Shown in pieces: positions 17,785 to 25,829 of a DNA stretch of 64,000 nucleotides. The stretch comes from Mycobacterium pseudokansasii (GTDB lineage Bacteria; Actinomycetota; Actinomycetes; Mycobacteriales; Mycobacteriaceae): the NCBI RefSeq assembly GCF_900566075.1, contig NZ_UPHU01000001.1, forward strand, positions 6,014,325-6,078,324, given 5' to 3'. The notes below the pieces were generated by a model that worked only from the letters and a program-made list of their open reading frames with translations, was not told the DNA's origin and did no database searches. The translations under genes and the position numbers were made by a program. Within the stretch, counting starts at the first letter, position 1; every line of letters begins with the position of its first letter.

Positions 17785-18630
17785 TCAATGCCGGTGCGGC
17801 GCAAGCAGGGCCGCCTGACCAACGAGAGGTTGGCGCGCTGCCAGCCACTCGAGGGTACTGTCATGGGATCGCTCGATCAGCCGGGCGGTGTGCGAGAAGT
17901 CGATTGGTGAAACGCCGAGCGGGCACAGCGGCGGAACGACGCGCAGGTCGACCGATTTCTCATAGCGGGCGACGTCGAGGGCCAGGCGCTGGTTGATGGC
18001 GAGGGTCAAGGCGTGTATCGCCATCGCCAGCGCCCCGCGTGGTGCTTTGGGCAGGGCACACGGGTAGCCGGTAGGCAGCACCCAGATCAGATCGGCGCCG
18101 AGCGCGACAGCGTGCGACAGCGGGGTGTTGTTCACCACACCCCCGTCCATCAGTTCGCGCCCGTCGATGTTCACCGGAGGAAAGACGGCGGGAATGGCGG
18201 CGCTGGCCGTGATCGCGTCGACCGCGTCTCCCGACGAAAGCAGGACGTCGTGGCACGAAAGCACGTCGGTGGCCACCACATGCAGCGGTATCGGCGCATC
18301 CTGAAGCCGGCGAAACTGCAGATGGTCCTTGAGAAGCCGCCGCAGGCCGTGGTTGGGGACCAGGTTGGACCGCAGCCCCAGAAAGCCCAACAGCCCCACG
18401 ATGGGTCGGGTGGGGAACACGTCTTCTCTCGACAGCGACCGCCACAGGTCGGCCAGCGCGCCGATCCCCTCGACATCGGCACGCGACCCCAGCCAGCCGC
18501 CATTGACGGCGCCGACGGACGTGCCGACGATCAGTTCCGGGGCGATTCCGCTCTCGGCCAAACCGAGGAGCATCCCCACCTGGATGGACCCGAGGCTCCC
18601 GCCGCCGGAGAGCACGAACGCTGTCGTCAT
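17785..18630 (-). CDS. Patatin-like phospholipase
   Basis: 281-residue patatin-family lipid acyl hydrolase. The oxyanion-hole GGGSLG is at residues 9-14, the nucleophile elbow is GTSVG with Ser38, and the second catalytic residue is Asp162 in MDGGVVNN. The order and spacing match a short, single-domain bacterial patatin. It has no signal peptide and would act in the cytoplasm or at the inner membrane face. Substrate unknown. It is transcribed alone, divergent from the thiol-redox pair. Confidence 0.88.
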   Translation of the reverse strand: MTTAFVLSGGGSLGSIQVGMLLGLAESGIAPELIVGTSVGAVNGGWLGSRADVEGIGALADLWRSLSREDVFPTRPIVGLLGFLGLRSNLVPNHGLRRLLKDHLQFRRLQDAPIPLHVVATDVLSCHDVLLSSGDAVDAITASAAIPAVFPPVNIDGRELMDGGVVNNTPLSHAVALGADLIWVLPTGYPCALPKAPRGALAMAIHALTLAINQRLALDVARYEKSVDLRVVPPLCPLGVSPIDFSHTARLIERSHDSTLEWLAARQPLVGQAALLAPHRH

Positions 18631-18925
18631 AGTTCACCCAATAGCATGCCTAATAACAGCCAAAAGGCGCCGGATCTCGATGTACCGTGTCGCCAACGTG
18701 TGGTGGCGACGATAGCTGGCTGTGACGGCTGCCGAACCCGGCACGGGGGATGACTGTCAGCACGCTGACCAACGGGTGGATCCCGTCGAGCCTTTCCGCT
18801 GTGCTGCCCAGGTGCGAAGTAATAATCGACTCTCGTCCCGCGTGACCGCTTCGGCGCGCCGCCAGCCGACGGCCGGTCGACCCTTTGTCGGACCGGCAGC
18901 GATCACGCGACCACCGGGTCGCGTC

Positions 18926-19468
18926 ATGGCCGGTCGCCTGCTAGCCCCGCTCGTCGCGCTGGTCGTCGCGGTCGCCGGTTGCGGCCCGGCCTCGACGGCG
19001 ACGCCCGCGCCCGCAGCGCCCTCAGGCGCCGCAGCTAGCCCGCCCAACGCCCATACGCTCGTGCCGGCGCAGCTGCAGTTCACCGCAACGACTGTGGATG
19101 GCCGGCAATTTTCAGGAGCAAGCTTGTTCGGCAAACCCGCGGTGCTGTGGTTTTGGGCCCCATGGTGTCCGGTGTGTCAGCGAGAGGCCCCGACGGTGGC
19201 CAAGGTCGCTGCCGCGCGTCCAACGGTGGCCTTCGTCGGGGTGGCCGCACAAGACCAACTGCCGGCCATGCGGCAATTCGTCGACCGCTACCAGCTCAGC
19301 GCCTTCCCGCAGTTGGCCGACACCGACGCCGCGATTTGGGCGAGGTTCGGGGTTGTGGCGCAACCGGCTTTCGCTTTCGTCGGCGCAACCGGCCACATCG
19401 ACGTCGTCGAGGGTCCCTTGACCGAGCCCGAGTTGACCAAGCGGGTTACCGGACTGGCCGGCCCGTGA
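18926..19468 (+). CDS. Thioredoxin-like lipoprotein, DsbF/Mpt53 type
   Basis: 180-residue exported thioredoxin-fold protein. The signal ends in a lipobox (VAGC, Cys19), followed by a Pro/Ala/Thr linker. The redox motif is WCPVC, with Cys81 and Cys84. The cis-Pro loop is in VVAQPAFAF. Relatives in M. tuberculosis (DsbF Rv1677, Mpt53 Rv2878c) oxidise or isomerise disulfides in exported proteins. ATG 18926 is chosen because the codons further upstream lack signal features. It overlaps the membrane partner by four bases (GTGA). Confidence 0.88.
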   Translation: MAGRLLAPLVALVVAVAGCGPASTATPAPAAPSGAAASPPNAHTLVPAQLQFTATTVDGRQFSGASLFGKPAVLWFWAPWCPVCQREAPTVAKVAAARPTVAFVGVAAQDQLPAMRQFVDRYQLSAFPQLADTDAAIWARFGVVAQPAFAFVGATGHIDVVEGPLTEPELTKRVTGLAGP

Positions 19469-20343
19469 TCGACACCGCGCCGCTGGGCTTCGCGCTGGGA
19501 GCCGGGCTGGTGGCTGCGCTGAATCCGTGTGGATTCGCCTTGCTGCCGGGCTATCTGGGATTGGTGATCGCCGGTGGTAGCCAAACCACCTCGCGCCCAA
19601 CGGCGTTAGCCCGTGCCGGGTCGGCCACACTGGTCATGTCGGCCGGCTTCCTCACCGTATTCGGCGTGTTCGGCCTGCTGATTTCGCCGCTGATCGCCTC
19701 GGTACAGAAGTATCTTCCGGTTGCCACCGTGGTCATCGGTGTAGTGCTGATCGCAACGGCGGCCTGGCTGCTCGCCGGCAAGGATATCGCGGTGGTGACG
19801 CCGAAGCTGTCCGGCGGGGCGCCGACGGCACGCCTGCGCTCGATGTACGGCTACGGCGTCGCCTACGCGGTGGCCTCACTGTCGTGCACCATCGGGCCCT
19901 TTCTGGCCTTGATCAGCACGACCTTTCGGCACGGTTCGACGGTCACCGGCGTGCTGGCATTTTTGGTCTACGCCAGTGGCATGGCCGTCACCGTCGGGGT
20001 GGCCGCATTGACCGTGGCCTTCGTCGGATCCTCGGACGCCGGCGGGCTCCGCCGCATCCTGCCCTATGTCGGGCGCATCGCCGGCGCACTGCTGCTGCTC
20101 ACCGGGCTCTACGTGACGTATTACGGCTATTACGAGATCTCCCTGTATTTTTCCGGCGCCAGCGCAGATGATCCGGTCATCGCAGCCGCCGGCACAGTGC
20201 AAAGCTGGCTGGTCCGCCACGTCGACGCGCTCGGGGTGTGGCCCATGCTCGGCGTCCTCGCCGCGCTCACCGCAGCTGCCGTAGGTTGGCGAATACTGGC
20301 TCGTCGCAACACATCTAAGAGCAGTGGCACACTGCACGACTGA
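19465..20343 (+). CDS. CcdA/DsbD-type thiol-redox membrane protein
   Basis: 292-residue integral membrane protein with about seven hydrophobic helices. It carries the two conserved CcdA/DsbD cysteines: Cys22 in LNPCGFALLPGY and Cys141 in LSCTIGPF. Such proteins carry reducing equivalents from cytoplasmic thioredoxin across the membrane to exported thioredoxin-like proteins. The partner here is the upstream WCPVC lipoprotein, coupled through GTGA at 19465. The organisation matches the mycobacterial Mpt53-CcdA pair (Rv2878c-Rv2877c). Confidence 0.9.
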   Translation: MIDTAPLGFALGAGLVAALNPCGFALLPGYLGLVIAGGSQTTSRPTALARAGSATLVMSAGFLTVFGVFGLLISPLIASVQKYLPVATVVIGVVLIATAAWLLAGKDIAVVTPKLSGGAPTARLRSMYGYGVAYAVASLSCTIGPFLALISTTFRHGSTVTGVLAFLVYASGMAVTVGVAALTVAFVGSSDAGGLRRILPYVGRIAGALLLLTGLYVTYYGYYEISLYFSGASADDPVIAAAGTVQSWLVRHVDALGVWPMLGVLAALTAAAVGWRILARRNTSKSSGTLHD

Positions 20344-20352
20344 TATTGCGTA

Positions 20353-21012
20353 TCAGGCGAACCGTTCCAGCCAGGTCGTCACCCCATACAACACCGCGTA
20401 CGTACCGGCCGCGATTGCCAGCGTGGTCGCCAGCCGGCACCGCAACCGGCGCACGCCGCCGAGGCTGCACTGATTGCGTCGCCGCAACGCGATCCACACC
20501 AGCAGCGCGAGGACACCGAGCCCGCTCAGCCGGAACCACCACGCATAGTTGCCGTACAGATTGTTCGCCCACGCCAATGCCGTTGCCCCGCTGATAATTC
20601 CGAATATCGCGAGGACGGTGGGGCCGACGCAGCACAGGATGCCGACCAAACCGCCGGTGACGCCGATACGCCAGATCGGCAGCCGGTCACCCTCCTGTGA
20701 GCGCGGCGGTGCAGGAGCTTCTTCGGGCTCGCCTTCCACGCGCACACCGTTCCAGAACGCGACGTGGTTCTTGATCCGGCGCGCCAGCGGACTGGGACGC
20801 GGGTAGTACCAGGCCGCGTCCGGCTTCACATCGCCGTTAACCGATACGGTGTAGTAGTGCGCCAGGCCCTTCCACGGGCATATCGACGTGGTCCGGCTGT
20901 CGACGAGGTGCTCGCGCCGCAGCGACTCCGGCGGGAAGTAGTCATTGCCCTCCAGGCGGACGGTCTGCGGCGCCTCAGCCAGCACCGCCCCGTTCCACAC
21001 GGCACGAATCAT
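20353..21012 (-). CDS. DUF427 domain fused to a MerT-like membrane domain
   Basis: 219-residue protein. Residues 1 to about 95 match DUF427: MIRAVWNGAVLAEAP at the start, the SICPWKGLAHYY core and the WYYPRPSP end. A Pro/Glu linker follows, and then three to four hydrophobic segments, including GILCCVGPTVLAIFGIISG, a CC pair in a membrane context reminiscent of MerT/MerC mercury transporters. DUF427 is normally a stand-alone cytosolic domain, so the fusion is unusual. It converges on the CcdA-like gene. Function unknown; metal or thiol transport is a guess from the CC motif and neighbours. Confidence 0.75.
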   Translation of the reverse strand: MIRAVWNGAVLAEAPQTVRLEGNDYFPPESLRREHLVDSRTTSICPWKGLAHYYTVSVNGDVKPDAAWYYPRPSPLARRIKNHVAFWNGVRVEGEPEEAPAPPRSQEGDRLPIWRIGVTGGLVGILCCVGPTVLAIFGIISGATALAWANNLYGNYAWWFRLSGLGVLALLVWIALRRRNQCSLGGVRRLRCRLATTLAIAAGTYAVLYGVTTWLERFA

Positions 21013-21167
21013 TCCAGTCAACCTCCTGCAATCATCCTTGCCGCTATTGCACGCTATTGCGCTGCGGCGCGCAGCTGAACTGTAGTTCTGATGACAGTTG
21101 CGCGTCGGCACGCTATCCACCGTGATGAGCTACCCCGGTTGCCGGGCCGATGGGAAACGGGGCACCA

Positions 21168-21839
21168 GTGACGACAATGAAGCGGGACCGCGACGAGGTA
21201 GTCCTCGAATACACCAGGAGCATCTGCCCGGTATGCAAGGTGGTGATCGACGCCCAGGTCAACCTCCGCGGCGGCAAGGTCTATCTGCGCAAGCGGTGCC
21301 GCGACCATGGCGAGTTCGAGGCTGTGGTGTACGGGGACGCTCAGATATAGGTGGAGTCAACACGATTCAACAAGCCCGGCACCATTCCGCTGCAGTTTCA
21401 GACCGAGGTTCGCGACGGCTGCCCCAGCGACTGCGGTCTGTGCCCGGACCACAAACAGCACGCCTGCCTCGGCTTGATCGAAGTCAACACGCACTGCAAC
21501 CCGGACTGCCCGATCTGTTTCGCCGACTCCGGTCACCAGCCCGACGGCTACGCCCTCGCCGTGGCGCAATGCGAGAAGATGCTCGATGCACTCGTCGCGG
21601 CCGAAGGCGAGCCCGAAATCGTGATGTTCTCCGGCGGCGAGCCGACGATCCACAAGCAGATTCTCGAGTTCGTCGACGCCGCCCAGGCCCGGCCGATCAA
21701 GACCGTCATCATCAACACCAACGGCATTCGCCTCGCATCGGATCGAAGGTTCGTCGCCAGCCTCGCGCAGCGCAACCGGAGGCCGAACGACTCGGTACAC
21801 GCTGATGATCGCGGAAAAGGCGTGATCGATCATCGGTGA
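21168..21839 (+). pseudogene. Decayed radical SAM gene, MMP1084/tetraether synthase-like
   Basis: The reading frame starts at GTG 21168 with a small CPVC-containing N-terminal domain (SICPVCKVVIDAQV and GKVYLRKRCRDHGEF). A TAG at 21348-21350 interrupts it where a Tyr codon is expected. The frame then continues with CPSDCGLCPDH, the radical SAM cluster motif CNPDCPICF (Cys spaced 3 and 2 apart) and SGGEPT for SAM binding. It ends prematurely at 21839, at about 220 codons, whereas relatives exceed 450 residues. The order and motifs fit the MMP1084-like family that includes archaeal tetraether lipid synthase. The premature stop and 3' truncation mark a pseudogene. Confidence 0.75.
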
Positions 21840-21924
21840 TGACGCCCGGGGGTGACAGGCCGGTTCGTCGAGGCTTACGTTGGCCCGGCAAGGACATCGA
21901 CCTGACCGGAAGGGCTGTCTCAGG

Positions 21925-23097
21925 ATGAGAGCGGTAACCTGCCACAACGCGAGGCTCGAAGTGGTCGAACAGCCCGCCCCCAAGCCGGCTAAGGGCCAGT
22001 TGCTGATCGATGTCCGCAGGTGTGGCATCTGCGGATCGGACCTGCATGCCCGTTACCACTGCGACGAACTCGCCGACGTGATGGACGAATCGGGCTACCA
22101 CGCCTTCATGCGCTCCGACGAGCACGTGGTGTTCGGACACGAATTCTGCGGCGAGGTGGTCGACTACGGTCCCGGCACCCGCAGGGCTCCTCGGCCCGGC
22201 ACCCCGGTTGTCGCGATGCCACTGCTGCGACGTGGCAACGAGGTGCACGGGATCGGGCTGTCGACAATGGCGCCGGGTGCCTACGCCGAGCAACTGCTCG
22301 TCGAGCAGTCGCTGACGTTTCCCGTCCCCAACGGCCTGCCGCCCGAGATCGCCGCGCTGACCGAGCCGATGGCCGTCGGCTGGCATGCCGTGCGACGTGG
22401 CGACGTCAGCAAACGTGACGTCGCGATCGTGATCGGCTGCGGCCCCATCGGTCTCGCGGTGATCTGCATGCTCAAGGCGCACGGCGTGCGCACCGTGATC
22501 GCCAGCGACTTCTCCCCGGGCCGGCGCGCGCTGGCCACCGCCTGCGGCGCCGACGCCGTCGTCGACCCGGCGCAGGACTCCCCCTATGCGACGGATGCGA
22601 GCCGCAAGCACTTGCAGGGCATCCTCGAGGCGTTCGATCTGGCGGTCGGCACGATCGAAAAGCTGCATCGGCTGCGGCTGCCGTGGTGGCACGTGTGGCG
22701 CGTCGCCGAAGCGGCCGGTGCCGCGACCCCCAAGCATCCGGTCATCTTCGAATGTGTCGGTGTCCCAGGCATTATCGACGGCATCATCGCGAGCGCGCCG
22801 CTGTTTTCCCGCGTCGTCGTGGTCGGGGTCTGCATGGGCGCCGACCACATCCGCCCGGCGATGGCGATCAACAAAGAAATCGACCTGCGGTTCGTGCTCG
22901 GCTACACCCCACTCGAGTTCCGCGACACGCTGCACATGCTCGCCGACGGCAAGGTCAACGCCGACCCGCTGATCACCGGGACCGTCGGGCTGGCCGGTGT
23001 CGAGGCCGCGTTCGACGCGCTCGGCGACCCCGAGGCACACGCGAAAATCCTGATCGACCCCAAGAGCAGCGCCGCGAGCCCACAACCTGTGCGTTGA
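21925..23097 (+). CDS. Zinc-dependent alcohol dehydrogenase (MDR family)
   Basis: 390-residue medium-chain dehydrogenase. The catalytic zinc site is Cys in RRCGICGSDLH, with His/Glu in FGHEFCGEV. The structural four-Cys lobe is absent or altered, as in several zinc-type MDR enzymes. The Rossmann motif is IGCGPIGLAVI around residue 180. A ~40-residue insertion after the Rossmann start (KHLQGILEAFDLAVG and following) is unusual. Substrate unknown; relatives in mycobacteria are named threonine dehydrogenase-like or alcohol dehydrogenase. It may once have worked with the decayed radical SAM gene upstream. Confidence 0.85.
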   Translation: MRAVTCHNARLEVVEQPAPKPAKGQLLIDVRRCGICGSDLHARYHCDELADVMDESGYHAFMRSDEHVVFGHEFCGEVVDYGPGTRRAPRPGTPVVAMPLLRRGNEVHGIGLSTMAPGAYAEQLLVEQSLTFPVPNGLPPEIAALTEPMAVGWHAVRRGDVSKRDVAIVIGCGPIGLAVICMLKAHGVRTVIASDFSPGRRALATACGADAVVDPAQDSPYATDASRKHLQGILEAFDLAVGTIEKLHRLRLPWWHVWRVAEAAGAATPKHPVIFECVGVPGIIDGIIASAPLFSRVVVVGVCMGADHIRPAMAINKEIDLRFVLGYTPLEFRDTLHMLADGKVNADPLITGTVGLAGVEAAFDALGDPEAHAKILIDPKSSAASPQPVR

Positions 23098-23225
23098 CCG
23101 CCGTGTGAGTTCGGTGCGGGCTCAACTTCCCCAGCCGGCTACTGCTAGTTCTGGGACGGAGTCGGAAACAAATGGGGACTTACAGCAACGCCCCATCCCA
23201 CGGCGTCGTCGTCAGGTCTTTCGAC

Positions 23226-23264
23226 TGTCACACTCGTCATGGGTGTGAAGTACAGTGTGAAGCA
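23226..23264 (+). promoter_or_regulatory. Leaderless promoter flanked by GTGTGAA repeats (candidate operator)
   Basis: GTGTGAA occurs at 23243-23249 and 23255-23261. TACAGT at 23251-23256 lies between and partly within them, and it is a TANNNT -10 box seven bases before ATG 23264. An inverted copy, TCACAC, lies at 23228-23233. A regulator bound here would block the -10 element. The HTH protein encoded two genes later in the operon is the obvious candidate, as in an autoregulated system; this is an inference. Confidence 0.5.
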
Positions 23265-24079
23265 TGGCGACCGCCGCTCATCCCTTCGCCTTCGCAGAGC
23301 CCGACATCAATGTCCCACTGCAGTCGGCTCCGCTTGTTCGCGCCATCGCTCAGATCAGGTTTCCGCACCTCACGCGATTCTCGACCAACGAGGACGCCGT
23401 AGCCACGCGCATTGCTGATGCTCTCGCGGACCAGTACCCATTGATGGATGTCGGCCAGGAAACGACGTTGATCATCACCCCTGATGGCCTCAGTGAAGAT
23501 CCCACGACCACCCGACTGTGGCGTCTCAGCAGCGGCGATCGTGACTGGCAGATTACCTTCTGTGGCACCTTCCTCAGTGTCGACACCACTCATTATGTTC
23601 GACTCAGGGACTTTGCTCAGCGGCTCGTTGACGCATGGAAGGCCGTGAATGAGCAGGTGACCGTGCCCTACATCGATCGTCTTGGGGTTCGGTACGTCAA
23701 CCAACTCACCAGGCCAGACCTCCTGACCCGACTGCCCGAACTGTTGCGAACCGAGGTGCTGGGAATTTCAGTCTCCCAAGGTGAGGAATTCGCGCTGCTT
23801 TCGAATATCACTGAAGCGCGCTATCGGTTGTCGGATGGGGCGTCCTTTATGGCGCGCTGGGGCATGCTGCCGGCCAACACAAGCATCGACAATGCGGTGC
23901 CCGCGTACGACTACCCGACATGGCTGCTCGACATGGATTCGTTCCGAGAGTTCACACCCGGCTCGCAACAGGGCGCGGATATCTTCGAAGATGTGCGCGC
24001 CCTGACGCTACGGGCTTATCAGTTCTTCCGGTGGGCAGTGACAGAGGACTTCCTCGTCGCTTTTGGGGGTGAGTTGTGA
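23264..24079 (+). CDS. TIGR04255-like protein, first gene of an accessory operon
   Basis: 271-residue protein with the features of the sporadically distributed TIGR04255 family. The N-terminal region has PLQSAPLVRAIAQIRFPHL, then a central FCGTFLSVDTTHYVRLRDF stretch, YIDRLGVRYVNQL, and a C-terminal helical ADIFEDVRALTLRAYQFF part. The biochemical role of the family is not known; members occur patchily and often near mobile or defence genes. Codon use is visibly less GC-biased at third positions than in neighbouring genes. The start is leaderless (TACAGT seven bases upstream). The next gene overlaps at GTGATG, so translation is coupled. Confidence 0.72.
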   Translation: MATAAHPFAFAEPDINVPLQSAPLVRAIAQIRFPHLTRFSTNEDAVATRIADALADQYPLMDVGQETTLIITPDGLSEDPTTTRLWRLSSGDRDWQITFCGTFLSVDTTHYVRLRDFAQRLVDAWKAVNEQVTVPYIDRLGVRYVNQLTRPDLLTRLPELLRTEVLGISVSQGEEFALLSNITEARYRLSDGASFMARWGMLPANTSIDNAVPAYDYPTWLLDMDSFREFTPGSQQGADIFEDVRALTLRAYQFFRWAVTEDFLVAFGGEL

Positions 24080-24747
24080 TGGCCACAGCAAGTGTTGGCA
24101 ACTACCGCGTTCAGGTTGCCCAGTATCAGTTCAGCAAATTTGGCACCGTCGCGCCGCCGATATTTCCGTACGCAGGAAAAGCGGGCGCTTCCCTCCTCAT
24201 GGCTGGCCTTGCAGCGTTTGGTGGGCTCGCGGGGACTTCGATCGGCGGCAATTACGGTGCGATCCAGGTGCTTGCGGCTGTAAAATGCACTGGCCGTGGA
24301 GAATTCGCCGCGGCAATCAAGCCGAAATCCGCCCCAGCCGCCACGCGCGTACTTGGCGCTGAGTCTCGAGGCGACCGCGAAGAGGTCGCATGGATCAAAG
24401 CGCACTCTGGGCTCACCTGGGACCAGATGGGAAAGATCTTCGGCGTCTCTCGGCGCGCCGTTCATATGTGGGCTAACGGTGGACGACTCAACGAGTCGAA
24501 TGCCCGCCGATTGCGCGCCTTTGCTGCGATCATCCGTGGTCTTGAGTCCGAGATGCCGGACGACCCAAGGCCAGAGGTAGTACGTGCCCGATTACTTCAA
24601 GTTGAACGAGACGGGTTGAGCGTTGTCGACCGTCTACGTCGAGGGCATTCCACCGGACCAACTTGGGGCGCTCCGTTTGGTCCGGAACGCCTCGTGAATG
24701 CTACCCGCGAACCCCTGCGCAAACCGGCGGGTGAAGTCGGGCCGTAG
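24076..24747 (+). CDS. HTH protein with a hydrophobic N-terminal segment
   Basis: About 223 residues. Residues ~36-60 form a hydrophobic Gly/Ala-rich stretch (GASLLMAGLAAFGGLAG), possibly a membrane segment. Residues ~108-142 look like an HTH: LTWDQMGKIFGVSRRAVHMW, followed by a second helix. The C-terminus is charged with no recognised motif. The start overlaps the upstream stop by up to four bases (GTG 24076 or ATG 24079). The combination could be a membrane-associated sensor-regulator or simply a soluble DNA-binding protein. It is the natural candidate to bind the GTGTGAA repeats upstream of the operon, but this is unproved. Confidence 0.65.
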   Translation: MMATASVGNYRVQVAQYQFSKFGTVAPPIFPYAGKAGASLLMAGLAAFGGLAGTSIGGNYGAIQVLAAVKCTGRGEFAAAIKPKSAPAATRVLGAESRGDREEVAWIKAHSGLTWDQMGKIFGVSRRAVHMWANGGRLNESNARRLRAFAAIIRGLESEMPDDPRPEVVRARLLQVERDGLSVVDRLRRGHSTGPTWGAPFGPERLVNATREPLRKPAGEVGP

Positions 24748-24749
24748 CG

Positions 24750-25748
24750 GTGTGGGGTATCGGGCGGTTTCTGGCACTACTTCGATCGACAGAGGTTAAT
24801 TCGGACCAACTAGCGCAGTGCCCGGCGCCCGAGTTAGCCACATCGTGCCGCGATTGGCGACAGGGCGATGTCTTCCGTAACGCCAACACGTTTGTGTTCG
24901 ATCACAACTGGTCACCACAATTGGTTCGAACGACGCATGGCGCGGTCGTCGTCAGCCAATCATGCGACGCATCGCTGCCTCACCGGGAGCGCATTCAGAT
25001 TGCGCCGCTTGTGCAGTTAGCGGATGCCGACGATGCGCGTGAGGCAGCATCGGGAGAACGTACCCAGTACGTGGCCGTACCGAGATTCGGGCCAGATTGT
25101 TTCGCCGACCTCGACGGCATCACCACTGTCGCGAAGACCGCTCTCGTCTCATGCGAGCGCGTCGCAGGCGTTGAATCAGACGATGAGGTCCGCGTGTTTG
25201 CATTCTCGGTCTCCCGCCGTTATGGACGCTTCGCATTCCCAGACGAAGTAGTAAAGTGCCTGCATCCGCTCAGAGAGGCTCTAAAAGCTAAGGCGCGCAA
25301 GGAACAATCACCGCTCGGACAGGCACTTGCCTGTGTTCACTCAATCAGGGTGCAGTGTGAGGATTGGACGCGTTCGCCGCACGAACTGACCCTCGTCATC
25401 ATTGTTGAGGCCGACGTGGTCCCTTCAGACCTCGATGACATCGGACAGCCACCGGGTGACCTCGCGGCCCCGACACAGGCGAATCTGAAGACTCAGATCA
25501 ACAAGTATGCGACCTACCTCGCCAAGGCCGATCGAAGTCAGGTCGAGCGATACTTCGCTTGGTACTACCTCGCCGAGATTTGGGCCCGACAATGCGAGGC
25601 AGCTGCGCGGTCAAAGGGGCTCACTAGCTTCGTAGGCTCCGTAACGGCTGAATTGGCGGCGATCGATGACTTTCCACTTTCGCGGGTCCTGAAAACCGAA
25701 AGCTTGGATCTCGACTATTTGTCCGACTCGCGCAAGCCAATGGCCTAG
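24750..25748 (+). CDS. Hypothetical protein with SQSCD motif, third gene of the operon
   Basis: 332-residue soluble protein starting two bases after the previous stop. The N-terminal third reads WRQGDVFRNANTF, then HGAVVVSQSCDASLPHRERIQIAPLV. This pattern (QGD, VVSQxCD, APLV) is shared by a family of small uncharacterised proteins in accessory regions. The middle is beta-rich; the C-terminal ~100 residues are helical and charged (QVERYFAWYYLAEIWARQ). No catalytic triad was recognised; the Cys-Asp pair may be functional. As the terminal gene of the cassette it could be an effector, an inference from gene order. Confidence 0.65.
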   Translation: MWGIGRFLALLRSTEVNSDQLAQCPAPELATSCRDWRQGDVFRNANTFVFDHNWSPQLVRTTHGAVVVSQSCDASLPHRERIQIAPLVQLADADDAREAASGERTQYVAVPRFGPDCFADLDGITTVAKTALVSCERVAGVESDDEVRVFAFSVSRRYGRFAFPDEVVKCLHPLREALKAKARKEQSPLGQALACVHSIRVQCEDWTRSPHELTLVIIVEADVVPSDLDDIGQPPGDLAAPTQANLKTQINKYATYLAKADRSQVERYFAWYYLAEIWARQCEAAARSKGLTSFVGSVTAELAAIDDFPLSRVLKTESLDLDYLSDSRKPMA

Positions 25749-25829
25749 GCGGGCAGATCATCCAGCGGAAGCCTGGCAGATCGCCACCACTAGACATGGC
25801 CGGATCTCGGCGCTCGAAGACAGATCCCA
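25749..25829. other. Convergent gap at the end of the accessory operon
   Basis: 81 bases between the operon stop and the polymerase-gene stop. No strong hairpin was seen. Confidence 0.3.
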
